Part shown: positions 44,540 to 53,176 of the stretch, piece by piece | Numbering within the stretch: position 1 is the first letter of the stretch | Layout of the letters: the number at the start of each line of letters is the position of its first letter | NCBI RefSeq assembly: GCF_013450155.1 | Contig: NZ_JACCKD010000002.1 | Location: 52,531-116,530, forward strand | DNA length: 64,000 nt | Direction of reading: 5' to 3' | From: Haloechinothrix aidingensis | GTDB lineage: Bacteria > Actinomycetota > Actinomycetes > Mycobacteriales > Pseudonocardiaceae | The notes under the pieces: generated by a model | The model's input: the letters and a program-made list of their open reading frames with translations, nothing else | Told to the model about the DNA's origin: nothing | Databases searched by the model: none | Translations under genes and position numbers: made by a program

Positions 44540-45378
44540 ACGGTCCCGGCACCCGCCGGGCGCGCGACCAGTACCGAGTTGACGATATCTGTGTAGGGGT
44601 GCACCTCGAGCTCGACACGCAACCCCGTCAGATCCTCGGCCCGCACCTGCGGGTACAGCAGCCTGCGCAGCCGCACAGCCGACCGCACGAGCACCAGTGT
44701 GCGAGCGGGCAGCAGCGCCCCGAGACGCTCGCCGATGGCGCGTTTGGCGCGCGCGTCCTGTCCGGCCAGCGCGGCAAGCACGACGACGTCGCACGTGTGC
44801 ACCCCGGCCTGTACGAGCGTGTCCATACAGTCCGGATCCTCGAGGTCGGCGCGCACCGCCGTGACCGCTCCCGGCGCGTCGAGCGCGCCGGCCACGGCCT
44901 CCCCCGAAGCGAGGCTGTCACCGTCCCTGTCGACGTGCACGACGCGTGCATCGTGCTCGCCCGCGAGTAGCAGGCCCGTCAGCGGAAGCGGCCCGGAACC
45001 GAGCACGGCGACACGCGCAGGCCGCGGCTCGCCCATCGCGGCCACCATGCCGAGCTCCATCCGCACCAGGTCGCGATAGTTGTTCAGGTACGGGAAGCGG
45101 GCGAGCTCTGCCTCCGGATCCGTGGCCGCGGTGATCCGCCGCGCCCAGTACGCCTCGAGCGCGGACTCGCCGTGCGCGCACAGGTTCTGCAGCGCGCTCG
45201 CGTGCTGATCCAGCCCGGCCATGGCGGCCTCGGCGACCCGGGGCGGCGTCGAGCAGCACAGCTCGACCAGCTCGGTGAACAGCGCGTCCACCGTGTCGGA
45301 CGGGTTCAAGTCGGGCACAGCCTCCAGCTGCTCGCGCAGCTGCCCCACTCGATGCGCCACCGCGCTCGGACCACGCAC
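44536..45378 (-). CDS. Nicotianamine synthase-like aminobutanoyltransferase
   Basis: 280 residues resembling nicotianamine synthase (PF03059): an N-terminal helical part with LFTELVELCC and RFPYLNNYRDLVRMEL, then a SAM-binding Rossmann-like core with VAVLGSGPLPLTGLLLA, VVHVDRDGDSLASGEAV and DVVVLAALAG. Plants use NAS to make nicotianamine; bacterial relatives such as CntL make opine-type metallophores from SAM. A GGGAGGAG is placed upstream of the GTG at 45378. A Zur-like box lies 35-55 bases upstream of the start, so the product probably helps zinc acquisition. No opine dehydrogenase or exporter gene is adjacent. Confidence 0.8.
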   Translation of the reverse strand: MRGPSAVAHRVGQLREQLEAVPDLNPSDTVDALFTELVELCCSTPPRVAEAAMAGLDQHASALQNLCAHGESALEAYWARRITAATDPEAELARFPYLNNYRDLVRMELGMVAAMGEPRPARVAVLGSGPLPLTGLLLAGEHDARVVHVDRDGDSLASGEAVAGALDAPGAVTAVRADLEDPDCMDTLVQAGVHTCDVVVLAALAGQDARAKRAIGERLGALLPARTLVLVRSAVRLRRLLYPQVRAEDLTGLRVELEVHPYTDIVNSVLVARPAGAGTV

Positions 45379-45412
45379 TCGATCATCTCCTCCCGATCTC
45401 GCACCGAGATGC

Positions 45413-45433
45413 TAATGGCAACGATTTTCATTA
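45413..45433 (-). promoter_or_regulatory. Zur box-like operator upstream of the NAS-like gene
   Basis: Read on the minus strand, TAATGAAAATCGTTGCCATTA shows TAATG/CATTA ends and AAA/TT cores arranged as an imperfect 21-bp dyad, close to the actinobacterial Zur consensus (TGAAAATNATTTTCA type). Located 35 bases before the start codon, where it would overlap the promoter. Zur represses with zinc bound. Confidence 0.75.
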
Positions 45434-45580
45434 CTACGGTGGGTGCCGGGTTCTGTCTCCCGAGTGTTCCCCGCTGCCGCGCACTCCCTCGACCATCTGG
45501 ACCGGGGACCCGATCGGCTAGAGTGACCTGTACACCAGCGATACCCCTTGGACAGCTCTGAGTCCGGCGAGTAGGTAGTG

Positions 45581-46612
45581 ATGAGCGACGCGCGCGACAG
45601 GCCCGACCCCGACCCGAACGAGGAACGGCAACCGGGCGAGGAGATCCGGTACTCCTCCGACTACCCGGGCGTGGCACCGTTGCCGCCGGAGAGCGCCGCA
45701 CCCCGGGGTGGTGGCGGCTGGCCCGACCTGGGCAACTTCCAGCCCGGCGTGATCCCGCTGCGGCCACTCGGGCTCGGCGACATCCTCGGCGGCGCGCTGG
45801 CCACCCTTCGATCGCACGCGGCCATGCTGTTCGGCGCTGCGTTCGTGGCGATCGGCCTCAGCCAGCTGCTGGCGCTGGCGCTGGTATGGCCGCGTATTCA
45901 GGAGGTGGCCGCGACGGCCGGTGCCGACGAGCTCTCCGACGAGCAGATGGTGGGACTGATGCTCGACAGGCTGGCCGTGGACGGGGTCTCGATGGGGTTC
46001 CTGATGCTGGCGCAGTTGTTCGTGACCGGGCTCGCCACGATCGTTGTCGGAAAGGCCGTGCTCGGACGGACCATCGGTTTCGCGGAGGCATGGGAGGATC
46101 TCAGGCCCCGGCTGATTCCCCTCCTCGGCGTCACGGTCCTGGTGGGAGTCATCGTGTTCGCCGGGGTCATGCTGTTCCTCATCCCGGGTATCTGGGCTGC
46201 GGTGGTACTCGCCCTTGCCGCTCCCGCTCTGGTGCTGGAACGCACCTCCGTGCCGCACGCGATGCGCCGCTCCTGGGACCTGGTGCTCAACTCGTGGTGG
46301 CGAATCTTCGGGATCCTGGCGCTGGCCTTCGCGATCGGCACGGCCATCTACATCGTCGTGATACTGCCGTTCGAGATCATGACGGGCGGTGGCGTCGAAC
46401 CGGGGTCGACGGTCACGAACGAGCAGATCATCCTGGGCACCGTCGGCGAGGTCGTCGCCACTACGGTTCTCTACCCCTTCGTCGTTACCGTGACGGCCCT
46501 TGTCTACATCGATCGCAGGATCCGCACCGAAGGTCTCGCCCTCGAGTTGGCGCGCGCTGCGGGCATGGCCCCGCCGGACGCGGGCCCGCCCGGTTCCCCG
46601 CACGCGTGGTGA
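45581..46612 (+). CDS. Polytopic membrane protein with glycerophosphodiesterase-type membrane domain
   Basis: 343 residues. The first ~65 are hydrophilic and Pro/Gly-rich, then about six membrane helices, for example AMLFGAAFVAIGLSQLLALAL, LLGVTVLVGVIVFAGVMLFL and WRIFGILALAFAIGTAIYIVV. RPLGLGDILGGALATLR and PGIWAAVVLALAAPALVLER resemble the membrane domain found with glycerophosphoryl diester phosphodiesterases and in many stand-alone actinobacterial proteins. Function unknown. ATG at 45581 (or the GTG just before). Confidence 0.8.
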   Translation: MSDARDRPDPDPNEERQPGEEIRYSSDYPGVAPLPPESAAPRGGGGWPDLGNFQPGVIPLRPLGLGDILGGALATLRSHAAMLFGAAFVAIGLSQLLALALVWPRIQEVAATAGADELSDEQMVGLMLDRLAVDGVSMGFLMLAQLFVTGLATIVVGKAVLGRTIGFAEAWEDLRPRLIPLLGVTVLVGVIVFAGVMLFLIPGIWAAVVLALAAPALVLERTSVPHAMRRSWDLVLNSWWRIFGILALAFAIGTAIYIVVILPFEIMTGGGVEPGSTVTNEQIILGTVGEVVATTVLYPFVVTVTALVYIDRRIRTEGLALELARAAGMAPPDAGPPGSPHAW

Positions 46613-46886
46613 TCCTTCCGTACGCGGCTCGGGGCAGGTCCTGCGGCGCGAGGGGTCGCCGGCCGCGAAGTCGCTGCTCCAGTTCGGACAGTTGCGCGGC
46701 GATGCTCGGCGTGTCCCCCTGCCGCAGGGTGTACCACCCGTTCGCACCCGGCGTGCGTAGCAGCCTGCCCGGACCGGTGTCGATCCAGCACGGGACGGGG
46801 GTCCCGTGCACCCGGCGAGTGCCCAGCTGGTCGCGGACTCCGGCGAAGAGCTGGGCCGCGTTGCCGCGTTCCTCCTCCGGCATCAT
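46485..46886 (-). CDS. Possible small hypothetical protein, antisense overlap with preceding gene
   Basis: 133 residues if the ATG at 46886 is used; a GTG at 46940 is the alternative. Between about 46630 and 46886 the minus-strand translation looks protein-like (FAGVRDQLGTRRVHGTPVPCWIDTG, PGANGWYTLRQGD), whereas the last ~128 bases overlap the membrane-protein gene on the other strand and read as a basic shadow. No strong ribosome site. I do not recognise the family. It may be a decayed gene or an unfamiliar small protein. Confidence 0.35.
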   Translation of the reverse strand: MMPEEERGNAAQLFAGVRDQLGTRRVHGTPVPCWIDTGPGRLLRTPGANGWYTLRQGDTPSIAAQLSELEQRLRGRRPLAPQDLPRAAYGRITTRAGNRAGPRPAGPCPQRAPTRGRDLRCGSCDRCRQGPSR

Positions 46887-46988
46887 GAGCTGCCCAAGGG
46901 CAGCAGGCACCCGAGCGCTCGGATTCGCGACAGGGAGCACCGCCTGCGACCGGTTCGGCGGGATCGGGGCCGGGGAGGGACCCCCTGG

Positions 46989-47810
46989 CTACTTCCGGGG
47001 GCCGAACCGGGCCGCGGCGCCGACGATGCGCTGGTAGACGGACCCGAACAGCCGGGCCATGCCGTCGAGCGCGTAGGCGTCCGCGCCGACGAGGATCTTC
47101 GCCTCGTTCTTGCGCACGCCCCGCAGGATGCGCTCGGCAGCGCTGTCCGGTGTGGTGCGCGCCACACGATCGAACAGCGCGCTCAGCTCGTCGGTGTTGA
47201 GCCCTTCGGCCGCTCGCGAGTTCCTGGCGATGTTGGTCTTGATCCCGCCGGGGTGCACGCAGCTGACGCCTACAGGCTGCTTGTCGAGCCGCACTTCCTG
47301 GCGCAGCGCCTCGGTGAACCCGCGCACGGCGAACTTGGTCGCGTTGTACGCGCTCTGGCTGGGAACCGCGATGATCCCGAACACGCTGGAGACGTTCACC
47401 AGGTGCCCGTCGCCGGACTCGATGAGGTGCGGCAGGAATGCCTTCGTCCCGTGCACGACCCCCCAGAAGTTGATGCCGACGATCCAGTCGACGTCCTCCC
47501 AGGTCATATCCGCCACGTTCGCGGTGAGGGCGACGCCCGCGTTGTTGAACACCAGGTTCACCCGGCCGAAGTCGGCGACCACCGTCTCGGCGTGGGACTG
47601 CACCGCCGCGCGGTCGGCCACATCGAGCACGTAGTGGCGTGCCTGCGCACCCTCCTTCTCGCACAGCCCCGCCGTCTCGGCCACGCCCGCCGAGTCGACG
47701 TCCGACAGAGCCAGCCGAGCACCCTGCCTGGCCAGCGCGACGGCGAGCGCCCTGCCGATGCCTGATCCCGCCCCGGTTATGACGGCCACCTTGCCCGAGA
47801 AGTCCTTCAC
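46989..47810 (-). CDS. Short-chain dehydrogenase/reductase
   Basis: 273 residues. TGAGSGIG cofactor motif, LSDVDS (Asp suggests NAD preference), NNAGVAL, SSVFGI and YNATK with the catalytic Tyr and Lys, PGGIKTNIA substrate loop. The GTG at 47810 precedes KDFSGKVAVITG, the usual family start. A perfect palindrome lies 50 bases upstream. SDRs of this size with such operators are often under TetR control in lipid metabolism; the substrate is unknown. Monocistronic here. Confidence 0.88.
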   Translation of the reverse strand: MKDFSGKVAVITGAGSGIGRALAVALARQGARLALSDVDSAGVAETAGLCEKEGAQARHYVLDVADRAAVQSHAETVVADFGRVNLVFNNAGVALTANVADMTWEDVDWIVGINFWGVVHGTKAFLPHLIESGDGHLVNVSSVFGIIAVPSQSAYNATKFAVRGFTEALRQEVRLDKQPVGVSCVHPGGIKTNIARNSRAAEGLNTDELSALFDRVARTTPDSAAERILRGVRKNEAKILVGADAYALDGMARLFGSVYQRIVGAAARFGPRK

Positions 47811-47861
47811 CGCCGCGCCTCGATTCCTGTCTCCGTTGGCTGTCACGAACGGCCTCAGCAT

Positions 47862-47880
47862 AACTTACTATCAGTAAGTT
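47862..47880. promoter_or_regulatory. Perfect 8+3+8 palindrome between divergent SDR and PRTase genes
   Basis: AACTTACT (47862-47869), ATC, AGTAAGTT (47873-47880). Size and symmetry fit a TetR-type operator. It is closer to the GTG-started phosphoribosyltransferase gene (39 bases) and about 50 from the SDR. No regulator gene is adjacent, so it must be encoded elsewhere. Confidence 0.6.
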
Positions 47881-47918
47881 TTCTAGTCTTCTGCCGCGTT
47901 TGAGCGCATGATGGACGT

Positions 47919-48572
47919 GTGAAGGCACGACACCGGTTCACCGACCGCCTGGAGGCCGGACACCTCCTCGGCAAGGAACTGGCACGCCGACAGTGGATCG
48001 ACCCGGTCGTGCTGGGACTCGCGCGCGGCGGCATGCCCGTGGCCGCAGGGGTGGCCGATGCCCTGGGCGCTCCACTGGACGTGATGGTCGCGCGCAAGAT
48101 CGGAGCCCCTGCCCAACCCGAACTGGCGATCGGGGCGGTCACCGCGGACGGGGCGCACCTGTACGACACGGCCTCGCTGCGCGCGTTCGATCTCGAGCCC
48201 GCGCAGCTGGAGGATCGCCGCGCGTCCGAGGCGGCCGAGGCCCTCAGACGCCAGAACACCTACCGCGACGGAGGTCCTCTCCAGGTGCGCGGGTGCGACG
48301 TCGTCCTCGTCGACGACGGTCTCGCCACCGGGCTCACCGCCATCGCGGCCGTGCGCGCGTTGCGCCACTACGACCCGTTGTCGATCACCGTCGCCGTTCC
48401 GGTCGCCTCCACGTCCGCCCGCGCGCGCGTGGAGACCGAGGCCGATGCGGTGCACACCCTCGACGAACCACCGACGTTCTACGCCGTCGGCCAGTGGTAC
48501 CGCGACTTCCACCAGGTCGAGGACGACGAGGTGCACGCCATACTGCGCCGGCGTTCCGGCAGCGACGTGTGA
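47919..48572 (+). CDS. Phosphoribosyltransferase domain protein
   Basis: 217 residues of the type I PRTase fold. The PRPP-binding loop is VVLVDDGLATGLTA, and the N-terminal hood reads VLGLARGGMPVAAGVADALGAPLDV. These stand-alone proteins occur widely in actinobacteria beside stress or lipid genes; true substrates are usually not known. The GTG at 47919 is near the palindrome at 47862-47880. Confidence 0.85.
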   Translation: MKARHRFTDRLEAGHLLGKELARRQWIDPVVLGLARGGMPVAAGVADALGAPLDVMVARKIGAPAQPELAIGAVTADGAHLYDTASLRAFDLEPAQLEDRRASEAAEALRRQNTYRDGGPLQVRGCDVVLVDDGLATGLTAIAAVRALRHYDPLSITVAVPVASTSARARVETEADAVHTLDEPPTFYAVGQWYRDFHQVEDDEVHAILRRRSGSDV

Positions 48573-48579
48573 ACCGCGC

Positions 48580-49572
48580 TCACCGTCGGTGACTCCCGCC
48601 TGCAGCACCACCGTCCTTGGGTGTGGCGGGAATCGTGCCGAGCCTGCCCGCCTGGAAGTCCTCGACCGCCGTGATCAGCTCGTCACGGGTGTTCATCACG
48701 AACGGCCCGTACGCGGCGACCGGCTCCCGGATGGGTTGACCGCCAAGCACCAGCACATCCAGCTGCGGGCTGCGGCTCTCCTGGGTGGTCCCGGCACGCA
48801 CCGTCAGCGCGTCGCCGGCCCCGAACACCGCGAGGTCGCCCGTCGATACGGGACGGCGCTCCGTTCCCACGGCACCGGAACCGGCCAGGACATACACCAG
48901 CGCGTTGAAGTCCGGGCGCCACGGCAAGCGCACCTGCGCTCCGGGAGAGACCGTGGCGTGCACCATCGTGATCGGCGTGTGCGTGACACCCGGACCCGTG
49001 TGACCACCCACCTCACCGGCGATCAGCCGCAGCACGGCACCGCCGTCCTCGGTGGTCAGCAGCTTCACCTCACCGCCACCGATGTCCTGGTAGCGGGGGT
49101 CGGTCATCTTCATCCGCGCGGGCAGGTTCACCCACAGCTGCACGCCGTGGAACAGCCCGCCGGACATCACGACGGCCTCGGGTGGAGCCTCGATGTGCAG
49201 CAGGCCGCTCCCCGCGGTCATCCACTGCGTGTCGCCACCGGAGATGAGCCCGCCACCCCCTGTGGAGTCCTGGTGCTCGATCTGCCCGTCCAGCATGTAG
49301 GTGACCGTCTCGAATCCCCGGTGCGGGTGCCATGCGGTGCCCTTGGGCTCGCCCGGCGCGTACTCGACCTCCCCCATCTGATCCATGTGAATGAACGGGT
49401 CCAGATCGCGGTGGCTGACACCCGCGAACGCCCTGCGTACCGGGAATCCTTCCCCCTCGTACCCCTGGGGAGCCGCTGTCACCGCGGACACGGTGCGCTC
49501 CACACTCGTCGCGACATCCGGGCTGACCACCCTGGGCAGCACCAGAACGTCGTCTACCGTCACAGCTGGCAT
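48580..49572 (-). CDS. Pirin family protein
   Basis: 330 residues, bicupin. Metal-binding residues appear in HPHRGFETVTYMLDGQIEHQDS and LLHIEAPPE. C-terminal cupin contains GAQVRLPWR and LVYVLAGSG. Pirins are iron-binding; bacterial relatives include quercetinase-like and redox-sensing proteins, so the function is open. A GAGG close to the ATG at 49572 sets the start; the palindrome ATGCATATGCAT lies 40 bases upstream. Ends eight bases from the phosphoribosyltransferase gene, converging. Confidence 0.88.
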   Translation of the reverse strand: MPAVTVDDVLVLPRVVSPDVATSVERTVSAVTAAPQGYEGEGFPVRRAFAGVSHRDLDPFIHMDQMGEVEYAPGEPKGTAWHPHRGFETVTYMLDGQIEHQDSTGGGGLISGGDTQWMTAGSGLLHIEAPPEAVVMSGGLFHGVQLWVNLPARMKMTDPRYQDIGGGEVKLLTTEDGGAVLRLIAGEVGGHTGPGVTHTPITMVHATVSPGAQVRLPWRPDFNALVYVLAGSGAVGTERRPVSTGDLAVFGAGDALTVRAGTTQESRSPQLDVLVLGGQPIREPVAAYGPFVMNTRDELITAVEDFQAGRLGTIPATPKDGGAAGGSHRR

Positions 49573-49610
49573 GGTTTCCTCCTCGCACGACGATACCAAC
49601 GGTAAAACCA

Positions 49611-49622
49611 ATGCATATGCAT
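49611..49622. promoter_or_regulatory. ATGCATATGCAT palindrome upstream of pirin gene
   Basis: A perfect 12-bp palindrome in an A/T-richer stretch, flanked by TACCAACGGTA at about 49594-49604. Suits a small operator for a MarR- or TetR-type regulator. No regulator gene adjoins. Confidence 0.35.
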
Positions 49623-49674
49623 CGATATTCCGAAGGGAAACCCCGCGGGCCTCGCCCCGCTCGCGCGCACCTCC

Positions 49675-50901
49675 CTACGTCGACGGCCGCACGCGCCCGG
49701 TCACCTCACCGAGCCCCATGCGGCTCCCGTCCGGCCCCGGAGCGGTAGCCGAGATGCTCACCTCGTCCCCGTCGTTGAGATAGCCGCGCTGCGACCCGTC
49801 GCGCAACAGGATCGGGTCGCTGCCGTCCCAGCTCAGTTCGAGCAACGACCCGCGCTGGTCGGGTTCCGGACCACTCACCGTGCCCGAAGCGAAGAGGTCC
49901 CCGGTACGCAGCGACGCGCCCGCCACCGTCAGGTGCGCCAGCTGCTGTGCGCCCGTCCAGTACATCGTCGAGAACGGTGGCTGCGCGATGGGATGGCCGT
50001 TGAGACGCACGGTCAGCCTCAGGTCCAGTCCCCACGCGCCCGTACAGCGCAGGTAGGCAAACGTCTCCTCGCGCGGCCCCTCCGGCGCCACCCAGGCATG
50101 GTCGAGCGCGTCGAGAGGCACGACCCACGGCGACAGCGACGTGGCGAAGGACTTGCCGAGGAAGGGACCAAGGGGCTTGTACTCCCAGCCCTGGAAGTCC
50201 CGCGCCGACCAGTCGTTGACCAGGCAGACCCCGATGACGTGCTCGGCGAAGTCGTCGACACCGACGGGCTTGCCCAGCTCGGACGGCACGCCGACGACGA
50301 ACCCCACCTCGGCCTCGAAGTCCAGCTTGCGGGTGGAGCCGAACGCGGGGGAACCGCCTTCACCGGGCCCGCGCTGTCCGCGCGGCCGGGAAACGGGTGT
50401 GCCGGAAGGCACGATCGTGCCGGCACGGCCGTGGTAGCCGACGGGCAGATGCTTCCAGTTGGCAGGCAGCGAGTCCCCGCCGGCTCGGAACATGCGCCCC
50501 ACGCTGCGCGCGTGGTGTTCGCTGGAGTAGAAGTCGACGAAGTCCGCGGGCTCGAACGGCAGGTGCAGCCGCACGTCCGCGCGCGGGATCAGGTTCGCCA
50601 TCACCACGGGGCGGTAGCTCGGGTCGCGCAGCCACTCGGTGAGCCGTTCGCGCACCGAACGCCACACGGGTCGGCCCGCGGCCAGCAGCGGGTTCAGCGA
50701 GCCGGACTCGACGAGTGGTGTGAAGTCCTCACCGAGCCGCCCGGCCACCGCCGCGAGATCCAGCACGCTGTCGCCCACCGCGACACCCGTCTTCCGTGCC
50801 GCCGTATCGCCCCGCTTGGTTTGCGAGAACACCCCGTACGGCAGGACGTACGTGCCGAACTCGGCGCCGTCCGGCACGTCGAGCCAGCTCTCGCCATGCA
50901 C
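49675..50901 (-). CDS. fahA: Fumarylacetoacetase
   Basis: 408 residues (mammalian and bacterial FAH about 420). Last enzyme of tyrosine/homogentisate breakdown: fumarylacetoacetate to fumarate and acetoacetate. N-terminal domain GTYVLPYGVFSQ; catalytic/metal residues in DFVDFYSSEHHA (Asp), VGYHGRAGTIV (His general base), FEAEVGFVVG (Glu pair) and VNDWSARDFQGWEY (Asp). The GTG at 50901 stands seven bases after GGAGG; the GTG two codons earlier is too close to it. The rest of the homogentisate pathway is not visible nearby. Confidence 0.93.
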   Translation of the reverse strand: MHGESWLDVPDGAEFGTYVLPYGVFSQTKRGDTAARKTGVAVGDSVLDLAAVAGRLGEDFTPLVESGSLNPLLAAGRPVWRSVRERLTEWLRDPSYRPVVMANLIPRADVRLHLPFEPADFVDFYSSEHHARSVGRMFRAGGDSLPANWKHLPVGYHGRAGTIVPSGTPVSRPRGQRGPGEGGSPAFGSTRKLDFEAEVGFVVGVPSELGKPVGVDDFAEHVIGVCLVNDWSARDFQGWEYKPLGPFLGKSFATSLSPWVVPLDALDHAWVAPEGPREETFAYLRCTGAWGLDLRLTVRLNGHPIAQPPFSTMYWTGAQQLAHLTVAGASLRTGDLFASGTVSGPEPDQRGSLLELSWDGSDPILLRDGSQRGYLNDGDEVSISATAPGPDGSRMGLGEVTGRVRPST

Positions 50902-51021
50902 AGGCACGCCTCCACCACAGGTCCGTCCGGCGGCGCGGTCGGCAGCCGCCCCCGTCCCAGATTGCCACGAGCGCGGCGCGTCTGGCCCGTACTCGCGACG
51001 GCCGGTCCGGCGCTCGCCTGC

Positions 51022-52023
51022 TCAGGCCGTCAGGCTGGGGAGCACCTCACGGCCGAACACCTCGAGCCATTCCCGCTGGTTGCGACCCACGTTGTGCAGG
51101 TAGATGCGGGTGAACCCGGCGTCGATGAACTTCTGCAACGATGCCCGGTGCTCGTCGGGGTCCGACGAGATCACCATGCGTCCCGCGAAGTCGTCCCTGC
51201 GCACCAGCTTGGCCATCTGCTCGAAGTCGAACGGCGAGCGCACGTCCGCCTTGGGGAACTTCATCCCGCCGTTGGGCCACTGCTCGATCGCCTGCGACCA
51301 GGCTTGCTCGTCGGTGTCCGCCCAGGACAGGTGGACCTGCAGCAGCTTCGGGATGTCGTCCGGATCCCGGCCTGCCTTCCGCGCCCCCTGCGCGAGGTTG
51401 TCCAGGATTCCCCCGAGCTTGTCCATCGATGCGCCTGGCGTGATCAACCCGTCACCGAGCTCGCCGGTCTTACGCGAGGTGTACGGGCCTGCCGCGGCGA
51501 TGTAGACGGGCGGGGGCGCCTCGGGCATCGTCCATAGTCGCGTGGTGTGCATCTTGAAGAACTCCCCGGCATGCTTGACGTCCTTGCCGGTGAACAGCTT
51601 CCTGATCACCTCGAGTGCCTCGAACATCCTCCGCACCCGCTCCGGGGCCTCCGGCCAGTACCCGGCGAGCATGTGCTCGTTGAGCGCCTCACCCGAACCG
51701 ATGCCGAGCCAGCTCCTGCCCGGGTACATCGCCTCGTTCGTCGCAGCCGCCTGCGCGACCAGCGCCGGGTGGAACCGAAACGACGGGCAGGTCACCCCGG
51801 GGCCGAAGTCCCCGTCGGTACGCTCGGCGATCGCGCTGAGCACGCTCCACACGAACGACGCCTCCCCCTGCGCGGGAACCCACGGCTGGAAGTGGTCGGC
51901 CGCCATCTGCCCCCGGAAGCCGTGCCGCTCGGCCAGCGCGGCCAGCTCCACCGACTCCCTCGGAGGGAACTGTTCCAGAGCTGCGGCGATCCCGACCTGT
52001 ACACCATCCACGAACTGATCCAC
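51022..52023 (-). CDS. LLM-class F420-dependent oxidoreductase (TIGR03557/FGD-like)
   Basis: 333 residues, TIM-barrel. Characteristic segments are AADHFQPWVPAQGEASFVWSVLSAIAERT, GPGVTCPSFRFHPALVAQAAAT and YPGRSWLGIGSGEALNEH, which match the F420-dependent glucose-6-phosphate dehydrogenase-like family of actinobacteria. Uses F420 as hydride carrier; the substrate is not necessarily glucose-6-phosphate. GTG start with GAGGA just upstream. Co-oriented with but 1.1 kb from the fahA start region. CofC encoded 8 kb away would support its cofactor. Confidence 0.88.
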   Translation of the reverse strand: MDQFVDGVQVGIAAALEQFPPRESVELAALAERHGFRGQMAADHFQPWVPAQGEASFVWSVLSAIAERTDGDFGPGVTCPSFRFHPALVAQAAATNEAMYPGRSWLGIGSGEALNEHMLAGYWPEAPERVRRMFEALEVIRKLFTGKDVKHAGEFFKMHTTRLWTMPEAPPPVYIAAAGPYTSRKTGELGDGLITPGASMDKLGGILDNLAQGARKAGRDPDDIPKLLQVHLSWADTDEQAWSQAIEQWPNGGMKFPKADVRSPFDFEQMAKLVRRDDFAGRMVISSDPDEHRASLQKFIDAGFTRIYLHNVGRNQREWLEVFGREVLPSLTA

Positions 52024-52150
52024 TCCTCATCTCGGCGATCCGTCCGTTCCGCAACCTAACGTGAACACCATTCACCCGCCGGTGCCCGCACCGCACTCGG
52101 GCCGCCCGTGTCGCCACCGCAGGGACCGCGACCGCGCTCACCCGGCTCGG

Positions 52151-52978
52151 TCACCGGAACCGTGCCGCGATCTCGGCGAGCCCGTCGAGCTCGGTGAGGG
52201 TCTCGCCCTCCTGGCGGGTACGCAGGAGGAAAGCGACCCGGTCCACGCCGGCCTCGGCCCATCGCGCGAGCAGCTCCTCGTCCGTCCCGGCCCCGAAGAT
52301 CGTGACGGGCAGCTCACGGCCCTGCGCGGAGAAGGACGCTCGTACCCGGGCGATCTCCTCCGGCGCGATGTCCGGACGGGGCAACCAGCCGTTGCCGTGC
52401 TCGTCGAGCCGCCGCAACGCCGCAGCGCTCTCGCCTCCTATGTAGATCGGCGGGTGCGGGCGCTGAACCGGCTTCGGCCGCGCATGGACTCGCTCGAAGT
52501 CGACGAACTTGCCGTGGAACTCGGCTTCTTCCTCCGTCCACAGTCGTGTCACCGCGGCGAGCTGCTCGTTCAGCAGCGCCCCGCGCGTGCTCGGGTCCGT
52601 CCCGTGGTTACGCATCTCCTCGCGGTTCCACCCGGCACCGACCCCGAACACCGCCCGACCCTCCGAGACCAGGTCCAGGCTGGCGACCTCCTTGGCGGTA
52701 TGCAGCGGGTCCCGTTGGGCCAGCAGTGCGATCCCGGTACCGACCAGCAGGTTCCTGGTGGTCGACGCGGCAGCGCTCAGCGCGACGAACGGGTCCAACG
52801 TGCGGTAGTACATCCACGGCATCTCACCCCCACCCGGGTAAGGGGACTCCCTGCTCGCCGGTATGTAGGAATGCTCGGCCAGGAACAACGAGTCGAAGCC
52901 GCGGTCCTCGAGCGCGCGGCCCAGCGAGCCCGGGCGGATACCGTTGTCCGTCACGAATGTAGCGACACCGAACTTCAT
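52151..52978 (-). CDS. LLM-class F420-dependent oxidoreductase (TIGR03619-like)
   Basis: 275 residues, luciferase-like TIM barrel. Key parts: GVATFVTDNGIRPGSLGRALEDRGFDSLFLAEHS, YRTLDPFVALSAAA, GRAVFGVGAGWNREE and PHPPIYIGGESAAALRR. This group uses F420 or flavin on unknown substrates. The ATG has no strong ribosome site. It lies directly upstream of the other LLM gene on the same strand with a 127-bp gap, so the two may share a promoter. Confidence 0.87.
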   Translation of the reverse strand: MKFGVATFVTDNGIRPGSLGRALEDRGFDSLFLAEHSYIPASRESPYPGGGEMPWMYYRTLDPFVALSAAASTTRNLLVGTGIALLAQRDPLHTAKEVASLDLVSEGRAVFGVGAGWNREEMRNHGTDPSTRGALLNEQLAAVTRLWTEEEAEFHGKFVDFERVHARPKPVQRPHPPIYIGGESAAALRRLDEHGNGWLPRPDIAPEEIARVRASFSAQGRELPVTIFGAGTDEELLARWAEAGVDRVAFLLRTRQEGETLTELDGLAEIAARFR

Positions 52979-53176
52979 GTCGCTGTAGAACCGTTCCGCA
53001 TTCCCGATTGTTCCGTGCGTGCTCGCTGTCCCGGCACGGATCGCCGTCCGGTGGAACCGGCACCGGTGGCCCTGCGGGATCCGCGAGGCCGGGACCGCCG
53101 GTTAGACTTCTCGCCACACGAACCACTCAGCGTCTCCGGACCGGCCGGGGACCACGCTGCGAGGGCAGGAGCGTAG

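Noticed and set aside
44536-45378. An ordinary SAM methyltransferase
   Set aside because: The core motif alone would allow this, but the N-terminal helices and NNYRDLVRMEL region match nicotianamine synthase, and the Zur-like site agrees with a metal role.
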